Below the pieces are notes generated by a model. It saw nothing but the letters and a program-made list of their open reading frames with translations, ran no database searches and was not told the origin of the DNA. A DNA stretch of 64,000 nucleotides from Bacteroidia bacterium (lineage in GTDB: Bacteria > Bacteroidota > Bacteroidia > AKYH767-A > OLB10): assembly GCA_037045145.1 (NCBI GenBank), contig JBAOIA010000011.1, forward strand, positions 1,116,001 through 1,180,000, read 5' to 3'. A program made the position numbers and the translations under genes. Positions 14,908 through 23,645 of the stretch are shown here, in pieces (position 1 is the first letter of the stretch; every line of letters begins with the position of its first letter).

Positions 14908-15504
14908 TTAGTATATTTGAATTGAATATTTTTTACCTGCAAGGCGGTAGTAATTAACCACCGCTTTCATTTCGTTCGTGTCAAAAATTACATTTGACGG
15001 CACCCACACAATAAAATCATCCTGACTGTATATCTCAGCTTTGGTGATGATGACCACTCTACTTCTGCTATATTGCCAATCGGCATTACCAACGGCAGGT
15101 ACGCTGTTGGTGTTCACATTAACTGCGCGATACACTCCTGTATCGTACTGTGCAAATTCACCAACTTGATAGGTGTGTGCCGCATTCCATTTCCGGTAGA
15201 TGTAGTTCTTTGGTTTTATCTCAGGTTTGTTGTAAATATACAACCCGACAATGCTGTTCACGTTTTCAATATAAATAAGCCTTTGCGTAGGGTCAAATCT
15301 ATCATTCAAAACATGCTCCATATAAATTATTTGTCCATCAAACGACATTTGATATAGCAGCCTGTTGACTGTCGCCACCGTCTGTGTATGCAGGACTTTA
15401 ATGGGCGTAAGCAACGTGTCCATTAATCCTTTCCATTTATCCTTACGTTTAAACCATGGCAGGAATATCCTTGCGAACGATAGCCAGTTAATATTATACC
15501 CCAT
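14908..15504 (-). CDS. Phage tail protein in the Mu gp48 position, with carbohydrate-binding-like insert
   Basis: The 198-residue protein overlaps the baseplate-J-like gene by 11 bp and would correspond in position to Mu gp48 (tail protein I). The N-terminal half (WFKRKDKWKGLMDTLLTPIK) is typical of short baseplate connectors in Bacteroidota phages. Residues ~105-140 contain WNAAHTYQVGEFAQYDTGVY and NADWQYS, the W...Y..G..V.Y...Y...W pattern of CBM5/12-like modules. The same pattern recurs in the 635-residue tail protein of this phage, which suggests shared sugar-binding modules on the tail tip. The functional assignment is inferred from order. Confidence 0.55.
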   Translation of the reverse strand: MGYNINWLSFARIFLPWFKRKDKWKGLMDTLLTPIKVLHTQTVATVNRLLYQMSFDGQIIYMEHVLNDRFDPTQRLIYIENVNSIVGLYIYNKPEIKPKNYIYRKWNAAHTYQVGEFAQYDTGVYRAVNVNTNSVPAVGNADWQYSRSRVVIITKAEIYSQDDFIVWVPSNVIFDTNEMKAVVNYYRLAGKKYSIQIY

Positions 15505-16369
15505 AAGCCTGATAAGTCAGTTGTGTATTAAGTGGGAAAAGCGGGTCAACTATCAAATAACCTGCATTCGGCAGATAACGCTCTACGATAGCATTGTAAG
15601 CAAGCAATCCATATTTCGCTTCCGCACTAATCTGAATCACATCTTCAACTCCGCTTGCAGCTTGTATGGCATCAACAAGCTCGCTCAGTTCAAAAACGCC
15701 ATTGAATGGCAGATTTGAAATAAAATTATTAATGGCATCTTCCACAGGAAACACTGCCGGGTTTGAAAGCTGGCTGCCGTCAGCAGCAAGCACAAGCGGA
15801 TTGTAATAGATCTTGTAAGCCAGTTTCAGTAAGTCAGGCAAGAAGCTGCTGCATATCGTATCCGTTCCTGCAAATTTTATATCATTGATATACGCATCAA
15901 ATGCCGCAAGCTCTGCTGATGTCAGAGGAGTTAAAACACCTGAAACCAACTTCGCAACTTTTATCCTCACAAAGCCTCCACCTTCAACTACCGCGCAGCG
16001 TTTGATGATTTGTTTGGTTGCATCAATTACCGCATATTCGTATTTCAGCGTAGTTGGATTCCACACTAAACTATCGCCAAACTGAAACTTGAACGCCTCC
16101 TGCTGATACCACAGTGCCGTACCTGGGCGGCTGTATGCGGCAATATCTTCAAGCTGCTTTTTCATCAAATCCCAAAGTGTCTCATGTATCCACAACGCTA
16201 CAGCCACAATGTAAAATATTAATCTCCACACCGCCACTTTGCTTGGTGTCGTAAGGTCAGAAAGCAGCGTTTGCTCATCATCTATTACTGGAGTCAATGA
16301 ATTAATATGTGGCTGAGTGTTTTTCTCAGATACAAGTTGTTGATATATTTCCGATACTGTCCTGGCCAT
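15494..16369 (-). CDS. Baseplate J-like protein (Mu gp47 position)
   Basis: The 291-residue protein begins MARTVSEIYQQLVSEKNTQP and has the alternating alpha/beta layout of baseplate J homologues, with ILY-like hydrophobic segments VWRLIFYIVAVALWIHETLWD (~45-65) and the conserved C-terminal LPNAGYLIVD (~270-279). J proteins form the baseplate wedge of contractile tails. It starts 2 bp downstream of the 635-residue tail gene's stop. Its 3' end overlaps the next gene. Confidence 0.7.
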   Translation of the reverse strand: MARTVSEIYQQLVSEKNTQPHINSLTPVIDDEQTLLSDLTTPSKVAVWRLIFYIVAVALWIHETLWDLMKKQLEDIAAYSRPGTALWYQQEAFKFQFGDSLVWNPTTLKYEYAVIDATKQIIKRCAVVEGGGFVRIKVAKLVSGVLTPLTSAELAAFDAYINDIKFAGTDTICSSFLPDLLKLAYKIYYNPLVLAADGSQLSNPAVFPVEDAINNFISNLPFNGVFELSELVDAIQAASGVEDVIQISAEAKYGLLAYNAIVERYLPNAGYLIVDPLFPLNTQLTYQAYGV

Positions 16370-16371
16370 AG

Positions 16372-18279
16372 TTAATAATTTTGGTAATATTCTACCTGAA
16401 GCGATGGGCTTCCGATACCTATTGATTTCAATACAACAAAACCTCCGTCATTAATTACTAAATCAACTCCTCCGGGGCATTTTATAAGACCATGTACCAA
16501 TGTTAAATTAATACCCACCACATTAATTCTTATTTTTCTATAAATAAACTCTGATTTCGGGCTAACAACCACCGCTCCTATTATATCATTAATTGTTAAA
16601 TCTCCTGTAGAAGTGATTTCAAACATTCCACAAAAAGGAACATAAGAACTGCTATCAGATAGGTCAATGGTTGTCGATGCTACAGGTATATTTATTATAT
16701 TTAAGCCTACCTTTCTGAAATTTGAATGTGTAGTTGTAATTCTAATGTTGTCCTGATGAAGTGTTTTGTCAAAAACCTGAAAAACAGAAACCCCATCTGT
16801 ATAGGTAGTCAATGCTTCGCCTGATTCAAATCTGCAATTCACTAATCCCTTCAATGAATCTTTACAGGCCAATACATTGGTGTAATTGTTTGCAACAACA
16901 TCTTCAATCGTTCCATCGTTCAAATCGCTGTTAATAATTGCCCTGCCTGAGACTTTACAACCCCTAATTATTCCAGCATTGTTGTAACAATGTAATACTC
17001 CGGAAGAGCATGTATTATTATAACACTTGTCATTACCCCAATCAAACACAGCAATTGCATTAGCATAATTATATTCAACCAAACTCGTAGAGCCAATAAC
17101 ATTACCTCTCTTATCTATACGTTTAAGCAATGTACCGCTTTGAACATCAAAATAACACTGATCTATCTCGGTTATATAGCTTGGCGACCCTAATGCCACC
17201 AATTGCCAATCAGTCGGATTAGTAGTCGGATTTCCAAAATTTCCGCCTACTAAATTCTTATAATGCATACCATTCCATATCACTACATCATTGTAATTAA
17301 CAATGAGAGTACTACGCCATTTTCCTTTTTGAACAATTGACCAGTTCACCAAATCGGTATCAGGATTAGAACCTGCATCATCTGTCATGTTACGATAATA
17401 TTTGCCATTGTATAATACAATCTCTGTGTCATTAATTGTCATACCTGCGGACCAAACGCCCCTATATATCCCAAAACCAATATAACTACCTACTTGTTGG
17501 TTGTCGGGATTTTGAGCAATATAATAACCTGATGGATCAACATAATTAGACGTAACACCCATCAAAAAAACACTTTTATCAGTGAGGTAATAAATCCTTC
17601 CGGGTGCAATTCTTAAACCGGCAATATGTGCTAACAATTGTGCATGTGTAAGCTGTTCAATGTTTGGAAATGGCATCCACACACCGGCACTAAGTTCGTT
17701 GTTAAAGTTAGTACTAAAGTATGTTGGCAGCATCATAACATACAACCATTGATTATATCGCACCACTGTACCGGCCTGATAATATGTGTTTACCTGATGA
17801 AATTCACCGAATGTGCCCTTACTTGCCGATACCTCTATCCAAAATGGTGATGGCGATGTAGGTGCATTGCCCTGAGTAATAGCAGTTGCTCTCCATAATT
17901 TATCCTGATAACGACATGTATCATTCACAGCGTAAGTGAATGCATTATCATACGGAGGAAAAGAATATTTTATTTGATTGCCGTCCGTTATCTTATCCCA
18001 CTGTGCAGGCGTTACATCAGGCTGATGATTAATATTTCCATTGGTTGACGACTGATATACACTACCAAGATACACGCAGCATTCGCCTTGTTCAAACATA
18101 CGTGTACTTTTCCACTCACGAAGGTTCAGCAAGTCCTTATCATCAATTCTGTGAATCATACTGTCCACAATCGGAGTAAGAATATCATTAGCCTGTTGTC
18201 CGGTAATTAAGTTATTACCGTTCGGAATTATGTATGTATTTATAAAATTATTTAGCCAAGTTCTTATCTGTACCGCCAT
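16372..18279 (-). CDS. Large tail/receptor-binding protein with repeated carbohydrate-binding-like modules
   Basis: The 635-residue protein starts MAVQIRTWLNNFINTYI. Residues ~53-360 contain at least five repeats of the type W..s..f..G..v.y...vY.s...........P..W (for example around CCVYLGSVYQS, DTCRYQDKLWRA, TVVRYNQWLYVM, TEIVLYNGKYYRN and DVVIWNGMHYKN). These resemble CBM5/12 chitin-binding modules or phage tail-tip adhesins. The C-terminal half (~390-635) is beta-helix-like, with short Asn/Gly turns. It lies between the LysM-like gene and the J-like gene. A role in cell-surface glycan binding is inferred. No catalytic residues are recognised. Confidence 0.6.
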   Translation of the reverse strand: MAVQIRTWLNNFINTYIIPNGNNLITGQQANDILTPIVDSMIHRIDDKDLLNLREWKSTRMFEQGECCVYLGSVYQSSTNGNINHQPDVTPAQWDKITDGNQIKYSFPPYDNAFTYAVNDTCRYQDKLWRATAITQGNAPTSPSPFWIEVSASKGTFGEFHQVNTYYQAGTVVRYNQWLYVMMLPTYFSTNFNNELSAGVWMPFPNIEQLTHAQLLAHIAGLRIAPGRIYYLTDKSVFLMGVTSNYVDPSGYYIAQNPDNQQVGSYIGFGIYRGVWSAGMTINDTEIVLYNGKYYRNMTDDAGSNPDTDLVNWSIVQKGKWRSTLIVNYNDVVIWNGMHYKNLVGGNFGNPTTNPTDWQLVALGSPSYITEIDQCYFDVQSGTLLKRIDKRGNVIGSTSLVEYNYANAIAVFDWGNDKCYNNTCSSGVLHCYNNAGIIRGCKVSGRAIINSDLNDGTIEDVVANNYTNVLACKDSLKGLVNCRFESGEALTTYTDGVSVFQVFDKTLHQDNIRITTTHSNFRKVGLNIINIPVASTTIDLSDSSSYVPFCGMFEITSTGDLTINDIIGAVVVSPKSEFIYRKIRINVVGINLTLVHGLIKCPGGVDLVINDGGFVVLKSIGIGSPSLQVEYYQNY

Positions 18280-18282
18280 ATC

Positions 18283-18582
18283 TTAATTGTTAAAATAATC
18301 ATCGTTAAAATCATCATTAAAATCGCCATGCATTCCGGCAACTGTATCATCAAAGCTAACAGGCTTCAGTTTCCTGTCTTTGTAGTACTTCAACATATCA
18401 GCATCACCTGCAGGCGACACCGCTTTCAGCATTGTTCCGGGCGCAATGTTTATATCTAATCCCGTCTTATCAGGATTATCTGCTATCAAATCAAACACAC
18501 TTTCAATCGTGCCATACTCCTGTATTGCTAAGTCAAAAACGGTTTGCTTTACTTCACACCTGAATTTACTCCGCGCTTTCAT
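18283..18582 (-). CDS. LysM-like small tail protein
   Basis: From the ATG at 18,582 the protein is 99 residues (MKARSKFRCEVKQTVFDLAIQ); the open frame extends upstream but overlaps the previous gene more. The stretch TVFDLAIQEYGTIESVFDLI followed by NPDKTGLDINIAPGTMLKA is a LysM-type fold (YxIxxGDTLxxIA... N... I.PGQ.L). Such domains occur in tail proteins that bridge tape measure, hub and baseplate. The C-terminus is an Asp/Asn-rich tail (GDFNDDFNDDYFNN). It overlaps the gp46-like gene. Confidence 0.6.
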   Translation of the reverse strand: MKARSKFRCEVKQTVFDLAIQEYGTIESVFDLIADNPDKTGLDINIAPGTMLKAVSPAGDADMLKYYKDRKLKPVSFDDTVAGMHGDFNDDFNDDYFNN

Positions 18583-18880
18583 ACTGATAATACGCCTCCA
18601 CTCGTAAACTTTCAATACTTTCTAATTTCAGAGACGTTATTCTCATTCCGTCCTTTTCAAACTGCTCATTAATTTCAGAAGATAAATCACCCAAATCAAC
18701 CTCATCTTGCAAAAACTCATTAATACCAACTCCCACATCAGGAAACTGCTTGTATTGACCTTTATTCGCAAGCAATATACAAAGCTGATGCTGGTCTGTG
18801 CTTTCACCTATAACAAGGTCGCCATCCTTTATTACAAGGTCGTAATCCGCGTCTATAAGTATGTCCTTTACCTCAGCCAT
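18566..18880 (-). CDS. Baseplate wedge protein, Mu gp46 / gp25-like
   Basis: The 104-residue protein contains DADYDLVIKDGDLVIGESTDQHQLCI (~10-35), LLANKGQYKQFPDVGVGINEFLQ (~36-58) and a C-terminal strand with RVEAYYQYE. These are the features of the gp46/DUF2634-like and T4 gp25-like baseplate wedge family. It overlaps the spike gene by 8 bp and the LysM gene by 17 bp, as in compact tail operons. Confidence 0.75.
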   Translation of the reverse strand: MAEVKDILIDADYDLVIKDGDLVIGESTDQHQLCILLANKGQYKQFPDVGVGINEFLQDEVDLGDLSSEINEQFEKDGMRITSLKLESIESLRVEAYYQYESAE

Positions 18881-19412
18881 GTTTTACTTTGCTGTTTTCA
18901 ACCTGCGATGCCTGTATTGTTTGCACAGGCGCGCCTGTTGGTATAAGTGTAGTGCTGCCACTCACTGAATGTGTGTGCGCATTAAATTGTTGTATAAACT
19001 GATTAATCAACTGCAGCAAATCATTTATTTTAATCATGCTGCCATATTGGTCGCCATTCAACAGCAAGTTGCCGTTATCATCAAACAGTATTGTAACACC
19101 GCTTGCATTCTTTATAAGCAGCGTTTTAATTTTCGTAAATTGGGAAATATAGAAATAATTACTCCTTGCAATCGGCTCAACTATTACATAACTGCCCGTT
19201 TCAGGAATCGGAATCATGCCGTAATCGCTGCTATCAACTGTTGGTTTCAGGCGCACATCATAATATATGCTGCCTCCGGAAATAGGCATTACGTCACAGG
19301 TGTAATCATTCGTATTAACACCCTCAACTTTGCCGACAAACGAACCTGTCGGCACAGATGCACGTGCAATCTTCTGAATCAAATAGGCTATTTGCTCACT
19401 CCTGTTGCTCAT
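18873..19412 (-). CDS. Baseplate spike protein, Mu gp45 / gpV-like
   Basis: The 179-residue protein has an OB-like N-terminal region (SVPTGSFVGKVEGVNTNDYTCDVMPI, ~19-44) and a beta-strand middle (IPIPETGSYVIVEPIARSNYFYIS). A DDNGNLLLNGDQYGSMIKIND stretch leads to the C-terminal HTH motif typical of spike tips (FNAHTHSVSGST, ~140-151). Contractile-tail spikes pierce the outer membrane. Its start overlaps the hub gene stop (ATGA). Confidence 0.75.
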   Translation of the reverse strand: MSNRSEQIAYLIQKIARASVPTGSFVGKVEGVNTNDYTCDVMPISGGSIYYDVRLKPTVDSSDYGMIPIPETGSYVIVEPIARSNYFYISQFTKIKTLLIKNASGVTILFDDNGNLLLNGDQYGSMIKINDLLQLINQFIQQFNAHTHSVSGSTTLIPTGAPVQTIQASQVENSKVKHG

Positions 19413-20368
19413 GCAGATGCTTTTTTACCAAGCTCATTTTCTCTCCTGTAACCACTGCTTCCGTAGGTTACTTTTACGCTATCAATAAAATATTTTCCGT
19501 CTCGCTCAGGTTGCCGTTTGTTGCGAAGTATTGCAATAGCCGTATGTTGCGACTGCGGAAACCCAAACGTTGTCAGCGTGCCTCTGTAACCGTCATATTT
19601 TAACTCCTGTATTGCCTGTTTTGCAAGGCGGTTAAGTTCCGCAGTGTCTTTTATGTTGTAAAAATGCTTTGTAACACAGTCGCCTCCATCATCGCCAACT
19701 TCTACTTCTATTTTAGTGTTATCGGGCATCATGCTCACCGCTTTTACTTTCACCTTCACATCCGTTGCAAGTTTATACACTAAGTTAAGCGCATCATTCT
19801 TTGGTACGTTTTCCTGAAAATCATATACCACATCTTCAATTCCTTTCTCATAATACGGAAATCCCGCAAACATTTTTTTACCTCTGAAATAAATCGTCAG
19901 CAGGTACTCGTCTTTCAGCTTTTGCAATGCCTGATACTTACTCACGCTGTTCAGGCGGAATGGCGCAAGTGTTATGGAAGGAATGTCGGTAAGCTCCACA
20001 TCCGGCACTAAATATTTAAGCAAGTCTTTCAATTCAATACTCCGCCATGATTGAGTAACTTCTGTTTCTTTCAGCATGTATGATTCATCTTCACATTTTA
20101 CTTCAATGGGCATCATAGGCGATACTTCGCTTACATAACCTTCAAACTCCGTTATCAATTCGTCATCGTAACCGAGTTCTATTTTCACAGGCTGCTTAAC
20201 TTTTAGTTTGTAATCCGTTTTTTGAGGGTCTAACAGTTGCTCATAGCGCGGTAATTTTATCGTTGCCGTTTGCGTAAGGTTTTTCCATGCCGAATAAATC
20301 TCAACAGAATTGATTTGGTTTTCAAACACCATATCTCCAATCGTAACAACCGAACGCATCCTTTTCAT
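19409..20368 (-). CDS. Baseplate hub protein (Mu gpP / late control D-like)
   Basis: The 319-residue protein shows hub-family traits: MRSVVTIGDMVFENQINSVEI (~3-23), KVKQPVKIELGYDDELITEFEGYVSEVSP (~55-83, the strand pair with GY..ELITEF.G) and a C-terminal KYFIDSVKVTYGSSGYRREN (~293-312). The gp27/gpP hub carries the spike and holds the tube. Neighbours on both sides are tail genes, and it overlaps the preceding gene by 4 bp. Confidence 0.75.
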   Translation of the reverse strand: MKRMRSVVTIGDMVFENQINSVEIYSAWKNLTQTATIKLPRYEQLLDPQKTDYKLKVKQPVKIELGYDDELITEFEGYVSEVSPMMPIEVKCEDESYMLKETEVTQSWRSIELKDLLKYLVPDVELTDIPSITLAPFRLNSVSKYQALQKLKDEYLLTIYFRGKKMFAGFPYYEKGIEDVVYDFQENVPKNDALNLVYKLATDVKVKVKAVSMMPDNTKIEVEVGDDGGDCVTKHFYNIKDTAELNRLAKQAIQELKYDGYRGTLTTFGFPQSQHTAIAILRNKRQPERDGKYFIDSVKVTYGSSGYRRENELGKKASA

Positions 20369-20958
20369 TTCGTTTGTTTCAGTTTGATGTTAAACAATTG
20401 GTCACTTACGGCATTGATTTGATAAGCGATATAATTCTGTGCGCCTTCAATGCAATTCACTTCTGCCGATTCTACGGCTATGTACGTTACCCCGAAAATA
20501 CGAGCAAGCGCATTGGTTATGCGCAGGTGTTTTTGTTTTTCAAGAATATTCCGCAAATCGCGCACTGCTTTTTCAGGATACTCATTCGCCTCATTATTAA
20601 ACAGAAACCCTTTAATGTTGATTCCATAATCATCCTGACTGTACAGCTCTTTAAAACTTCCCTGCTTGCTGTCAATGGCTGTCTTCACAATGGTTTTATT
20701 CAACCTGAAAACTATCATCGGTTCGCCCTGAAGCTCCACCTCTAATGTGTCAAACTCATCTTCATATTTTAGTGTACAGGGCAAAAAAATAGGTGTGCCA
20801 AGCAGCGATGTTTTACCGTTTGCTTTGGCGTGAGCTTGCAGCGTGTCATAATTGCTGCCTTGTGCTGTTTTTGCAGGTGGCTGATTAAGCATATAAGGAT
20901 AATGAGCCGTCCACCGCAGCGATTCACTTTGTAACGCACCCAAATTATATTCCTTCAT
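20365..20958 (-). CDS. Tail protein of the DUF6046 type (Mu gpN position)
   Basis: The 197-residue protein starts MKEYNLGALQSESLRWTAHYP and includes TPIFLPCTLKYEDEFDTLEVELQGEPMI (~55-82), a pattern I associate with the DUF6046 family of Bacteroidota phage tails. The conserved end is NALARIFGVTYIAVESAEV. It lies between tape measure and hub, the place of Mu gpN (DNA circularisation/tail-tip). The start follows the tape-measure stop with no gap. Confidence 0.6.
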   Translation of the reverse strand: MKEYNLGALQSESLRWTAHYPYMLNQPPAKTAQGSNYDTLQAHAKANGKTSLLGTPIFLPCTLKYEDEFDTLEVELQGEPMIVFRLNKTIVKTAIDSKQGSFKELYSQDDYGINIKGFLFNNEANEYPEKAVRDLRNILEKQKHLRITNALARIFGVTYIAVESAEVNCIEGAQNYIAYQINAVSDQLFNIKLKQTK

Positions 20959-22692
20959 CTATTGTCCGTTAGTTGCCATTGCTGATTCTGCCCCACTCAA
21001 CACCCTCACCAAAGCCTCTTCCAGGATGCCTGCAATCTCATTAGCCCCTTCTCTCATAGAAGTTGAGTGAATTTCTATATTATCTGTAAATCGTTGAATA
21101 GTTACACTGATATTCCTGGTAACCTTGCCACCACCACTCACCTCTGCAAGTCCTTTACCAATGTCTTTAGTGTCCTCAATGTCTGAAGGCGCGTCTCCTC
21201 CTGTTGGGAAAAATTCAGAATACGGACTTGTTTCATCTTGCTTCTTTTTTTCCTCAGCATTTTTCAGAGCCTTTTCTACATAAAAATCATGCAAGCCGTC
21301 TTTATATGCATTGTTATACGCCTCTGATACACTCTTATAATTCCCCTCCTTTAGTCCATTGTAAACACCTACAGGTGTTGTAATATTCAAAAGCCCCTTG
21401 CCGAATGACTTGGCCGCATCGCCCCATCTGCCTTCACGCACAGCATTCACTCCGTCCAGTATAGGCCCAAAAACTGTTTTAAAAAACTCCCCAATGTTGC
21501 TGAAGATGGTTTTTATTGAAGCCCAAAATCCATAAAGAAATCCGCGAAAGTTTTCACTCGTGTCCCATGCATACATTACACCTGCTGTTATCAAACCAAT
21601 AGCGGCTGCCACCAAACCAAGAGGATTATCTACCCATGCTTTATTCAGTGCTGTTGTCGCCAGCGTCCATCCTTCTGTAACCAATGTTACAACTCCTATT
21701 ACTCCTTCAGTTATAAGTATATCGGCTCGTGCAAGATTAGAGGCTACCTTTAATGCTACAAAAGCTGCCGCAGCTCCAAGCACTCCGTAACCAATAGCTT
21801 TAAAAAAATTAGCTATGTCGCTCTTATGTTCTAACAACCATCCAAACACTGCTTGGATTCCACCAACTAAGGCATCCAATGCAGGTTTCATGGCACGAAG
21901 TCCATCAACTATCAGTTCTCCAAAGGCCTCCTTTGCTTCATCTACGTCATTAGCCATCTGCTTCATAAACCCTGTTCCACTTTGTGCTGCCGCCACTGCA
22001 CTGCCTCCGAACTCCTTATTGAGCTCGGTAAGTATCATCATTTGCGCCTCTTGCGGCTTACCGGCAGCAACCAGTTTTTCTATACCGGCCTTCTGTTGTT
22101 CTGTAAACGATACACCAACTCTACTCAGAGCAGATATTCCTTTCATCGGGTCGTTTAACGCTTTACCAACCTGCAGAGTAGCCCCTTTTAAATCGCCTCC
22201 CATCTTGGTAGCCAAGTCCTGTATGGCCGGGATAGAATCTTTAAATATTTTACCTTTTATGTTTGTAAAGGTGAGCAAAACTGATTGCGCTCGCTCTGTT
22301 TCTTCATCTCCAAACATTGTTGTTTTCTGCAAAGCTTCCGCCTGTGCTTTCATTTCGTTAATTGAAACACCTACAGCACCGCCTGTACTTTTCCATGTGG
22401 CACGCAATTGTCCTAAAGCCTGATCCTGAGCATTAAATGATTCAACAGAAGCTGCGCCAAATTCAAATAACTTCGTAACAGCCATTGATATATCACCGGC
22501 TGTAACCCTAAATACACTACGCAGCGAACTCAGAAAACCGCCACCGCTTCCACCGGAGCTATCCCCGGTTTTTGCAATAGTGTTTTGCAAAACCTCCATC
22601 TTTCCGGATAACCTGTCCGCGCCTTCTGATACAACTTTCAGTTGCGCGCTTATGTCCTCCTGAAGTTTAAGCCGCCATTCACTTGCTGTCAT
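20959..22692 (-). CDS. Tail tape measure protein
   Basis: The 577-residue protein has an N-terminal coiled coil (LQEDISAQLKVVSEGADRLSGKMEVLQNTIAK, residues 10-41) and a Gly/Ser hinge. The tape-measure core follows (TTMFGDEETERAQSVLLTFTN ~124, DLATKMGGDLKGATLQVGKALNDPMKG ~160-186, LSRVGVSFTEQQKAGIEKLV). Hydrophobic segments lie around 285-380 (GYGVLGAAAAFVALKVASNLA, GVIGVVTLV). Tape measures fix tail length and can form a channel for DNA entry. At 577 residues it predicts a fairly short tail. It follows the chaperone pair, as in nearly all tailed phages. Confidence 0.85.
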   Translation of the reverse strand: MTASEWRLKLQEDISAQLKVVSEGADRLSGKMEVLQNTIAKTGDSSGGSGGGFLSSLRSVFRVTAGDISMAVTKLFEFGAASVESFNAQDQALGQLRATWKSTGGAVGVSINEMKAQAEALQKTTMFGDEETERAQSVLLTFTNIKGKIFKDSIPAIQDLATKMGGDLKGATLQVGKALNDPMKGISALSRVGVSFTEQQKAGIEKLVAAGKPQEAQMMILTELNKEFGGSAVAAAQSGTGFMKQMANDVDEAKEAFGELIVDGLRAMKPALDALVGGIQAVFGWLLEHKSDIANFFKAIGYGVLGAAAAFVALKVASNLARADILITEGVIGVVTLVTEGWTLATTALNKAWVDNPLGLVAAAIGLITAGVMYAWDTSENFRGFLYGFWASIKTIFSNIGEFFKTVFGPILDGVNAVREGRWGDAAKSFGKGLLNITTPVGVYNGLKEGNYKSVSEAYNNAYKDGLHDFYVEKALKNAEEKKKQDETSPYSEFFPTGGDAPSDIEDTKDIGKGLAEVSGGGKVTRNISVTIQRFTDNIEIHSTSMREGANEIAGILEEALVRVLSGAESAMATNGQ

Positions 22693-23187
22693 TTTCTTTT
22701 TTTCTTATCCAGATTAACTCATTAAACCGCGATGCCCACTCGTCATCACTCAATAAATCAGGCTCGTTAATATGCATGTAGTAGCGAAGCTGTGCATTAA
22801 CGAGCCTGATGAAGTTTGCTATGTTTTTTACGTCTTCTCTGACCTCAGTTTCGCTTATAACTTTTTTATGCTGCTCTCCGCAATTTTTACCAAGCCCGCG
22901 CATTTTGTTTCTGCCGCAAGGCGCAGGTAATCATCCGTGCGCAATTCCTCATCACCGGCAACAAATCCATTTGTAAATATCACCTCATTGAACCTAACCG
23001 GGTCATCCATGTATTTGCTTGCAACGCTCAGCGTGTTTCTATCTGGCGATTTAACAATGCAGTTGTATTCTCTTCCGTCTTTGCCCTTCACCGTAATCAG
23101 GTGAAGCTCCCGGTCTGCATGTTTGGCTTTAAGCTGCTTTATTTCAGCGGCTGTCACCTCAAATGGTTTTTTTTCTTTGTCTGACAT
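22679..23187 (-). CDS. Tail assembly chaperone long form made by -1 ribosomal frameshift (gp41-gp41')
   Basis: The 110-residue ORF (23,187-22,855) and the following ORF (down to 22,679) overlap. Reading ATA AAA AAG TTA TAA contains the canonical slippery heptamer A AAA AAG in zero frame. A -1 slip continues as KK-VISETEVREDVKNIANFI... to FNELIWIRKKENDSK. The resulting fusion of about 168 residues would be the equivalent of lambda gpGT and of the Mu gp41 extended form, which act with the tape measure during tail assembly. The second ORF alone has no start near its conserved part except an upstream ATG in the overlap. Confidence 0.75.
22855..23187 (-). CDS. Tail assembly chaperone, short form (Mu gp41-like)
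   Basis: The 110-residue protein MSDKEKKPFEVTAAEIKQLK has the compact two-domain layout of gp41-like chaperones (ITVKGKDGREYNCIVKSPDR, GFVAGDEELRTDDYLRLAAE). It sits between tube and tape measure. Its last codons hold the frameshift signal that makes the long form. It is needed in excess over the long form in known systems. Confidence 0.75.
   Translation of the reverse strand: MSDKEKKPFEVTAAEIKQLKAKHADRELHLITVKGKDGREYNCIVKSPDRNTLSVASKYMDDPVRFNEVIFTNGFVAGDEELRTDDYLRLAAETKCAGLVKIAESSIKKL
22861..22867 (-). promoter_or_regulatory. Programmed -1 frameshift slippery site A AAA AAG
   Basis: On the minus strand the zero-frame codons are ATA AAA AAG TTA TAA. The heptamer spans the last base of ATA through AAG, two codons before the stop. 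After slipping, GTT ATA AGC GAA opens the downstream frame. This is the strongest -1 heptamer known in E. coli. Confidence 0.75.
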
Positions 23188-23201
23188 TTTGTATTTTGAT
23201 T

Positions 23202-23633
23202 TTATACGTTTAACTTTATTTGTGCGCAGATATATGGCATCTCAATCTCCTGATGCATGTCACCCGTTTTCATTCCCTTTTGCCACTCCGTAAACACGCA
23301 ATAAACACATTGATCTGTTACAACAATATTATCATCACCTGCATAAGCAAAAGTCAAATTAAAGGGCTGTAGCTGTGTGGGCGATTCATTACCGGCAATA
23401 GCTCTCACCATCGCCTCAAATTCGCTTTGTAATATTTTGATCTTGCCACTGAATGAACGCTTGCCTTCGCCTAATGCAACAGGCAGGTTGCCTGCAGCAT
23501 GAATAAACTCCTTATCCTGTTTTTCGCTATACGAAAACTCTGTTATCCCCTGCACGGGAATTGTTTTGCCCGGAAGGATTGCCTGAACCCTTGCCCAGCT
23601 ATACTCTTTACCTATTACTACGTTTACTGCCAT
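23202..23633 (-). CDS. Phage tail tube protein
   Basis: The 143-residue protein follows the sheath gene and precedes the chaperone pair, the invariable place of the tube protein (Mu gpM). It contains VQAILPGKTIPVQGITEFSYSEKQ (~17-40), GKRSFSGKIKILQSEFEAMVRA (~57-78) and a C-terminal EMPYICAQIKL strand, consistent with a beta-barrel tube subunit. Confidence 0.75.
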   Translation of the reverse strand: MAVNVVIGKEYSWARVQAILPGKTIPVQGITEFSYSEKQDKEFIHAAGNLPVALGEGKRSFSGKIKILQSEFEAMVRAIAGNESPTQLQPFNLTFAYAGDDNIVVTDQCVYCVFTEWQKGMKTGDMHQEIEMPYICAQIKLNV

Positions 23634-23645
23634 TTTCTATTATTT

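Noticed and set aside
21560..22423. Plus-strand ORFs of 76 and 202 residues opposite the tape measure gene
   Set aside because: Long open antisense frames arise from the codon bias of the tape measure. The proteins are Ser/Pro/Ala-rich without family pattern.
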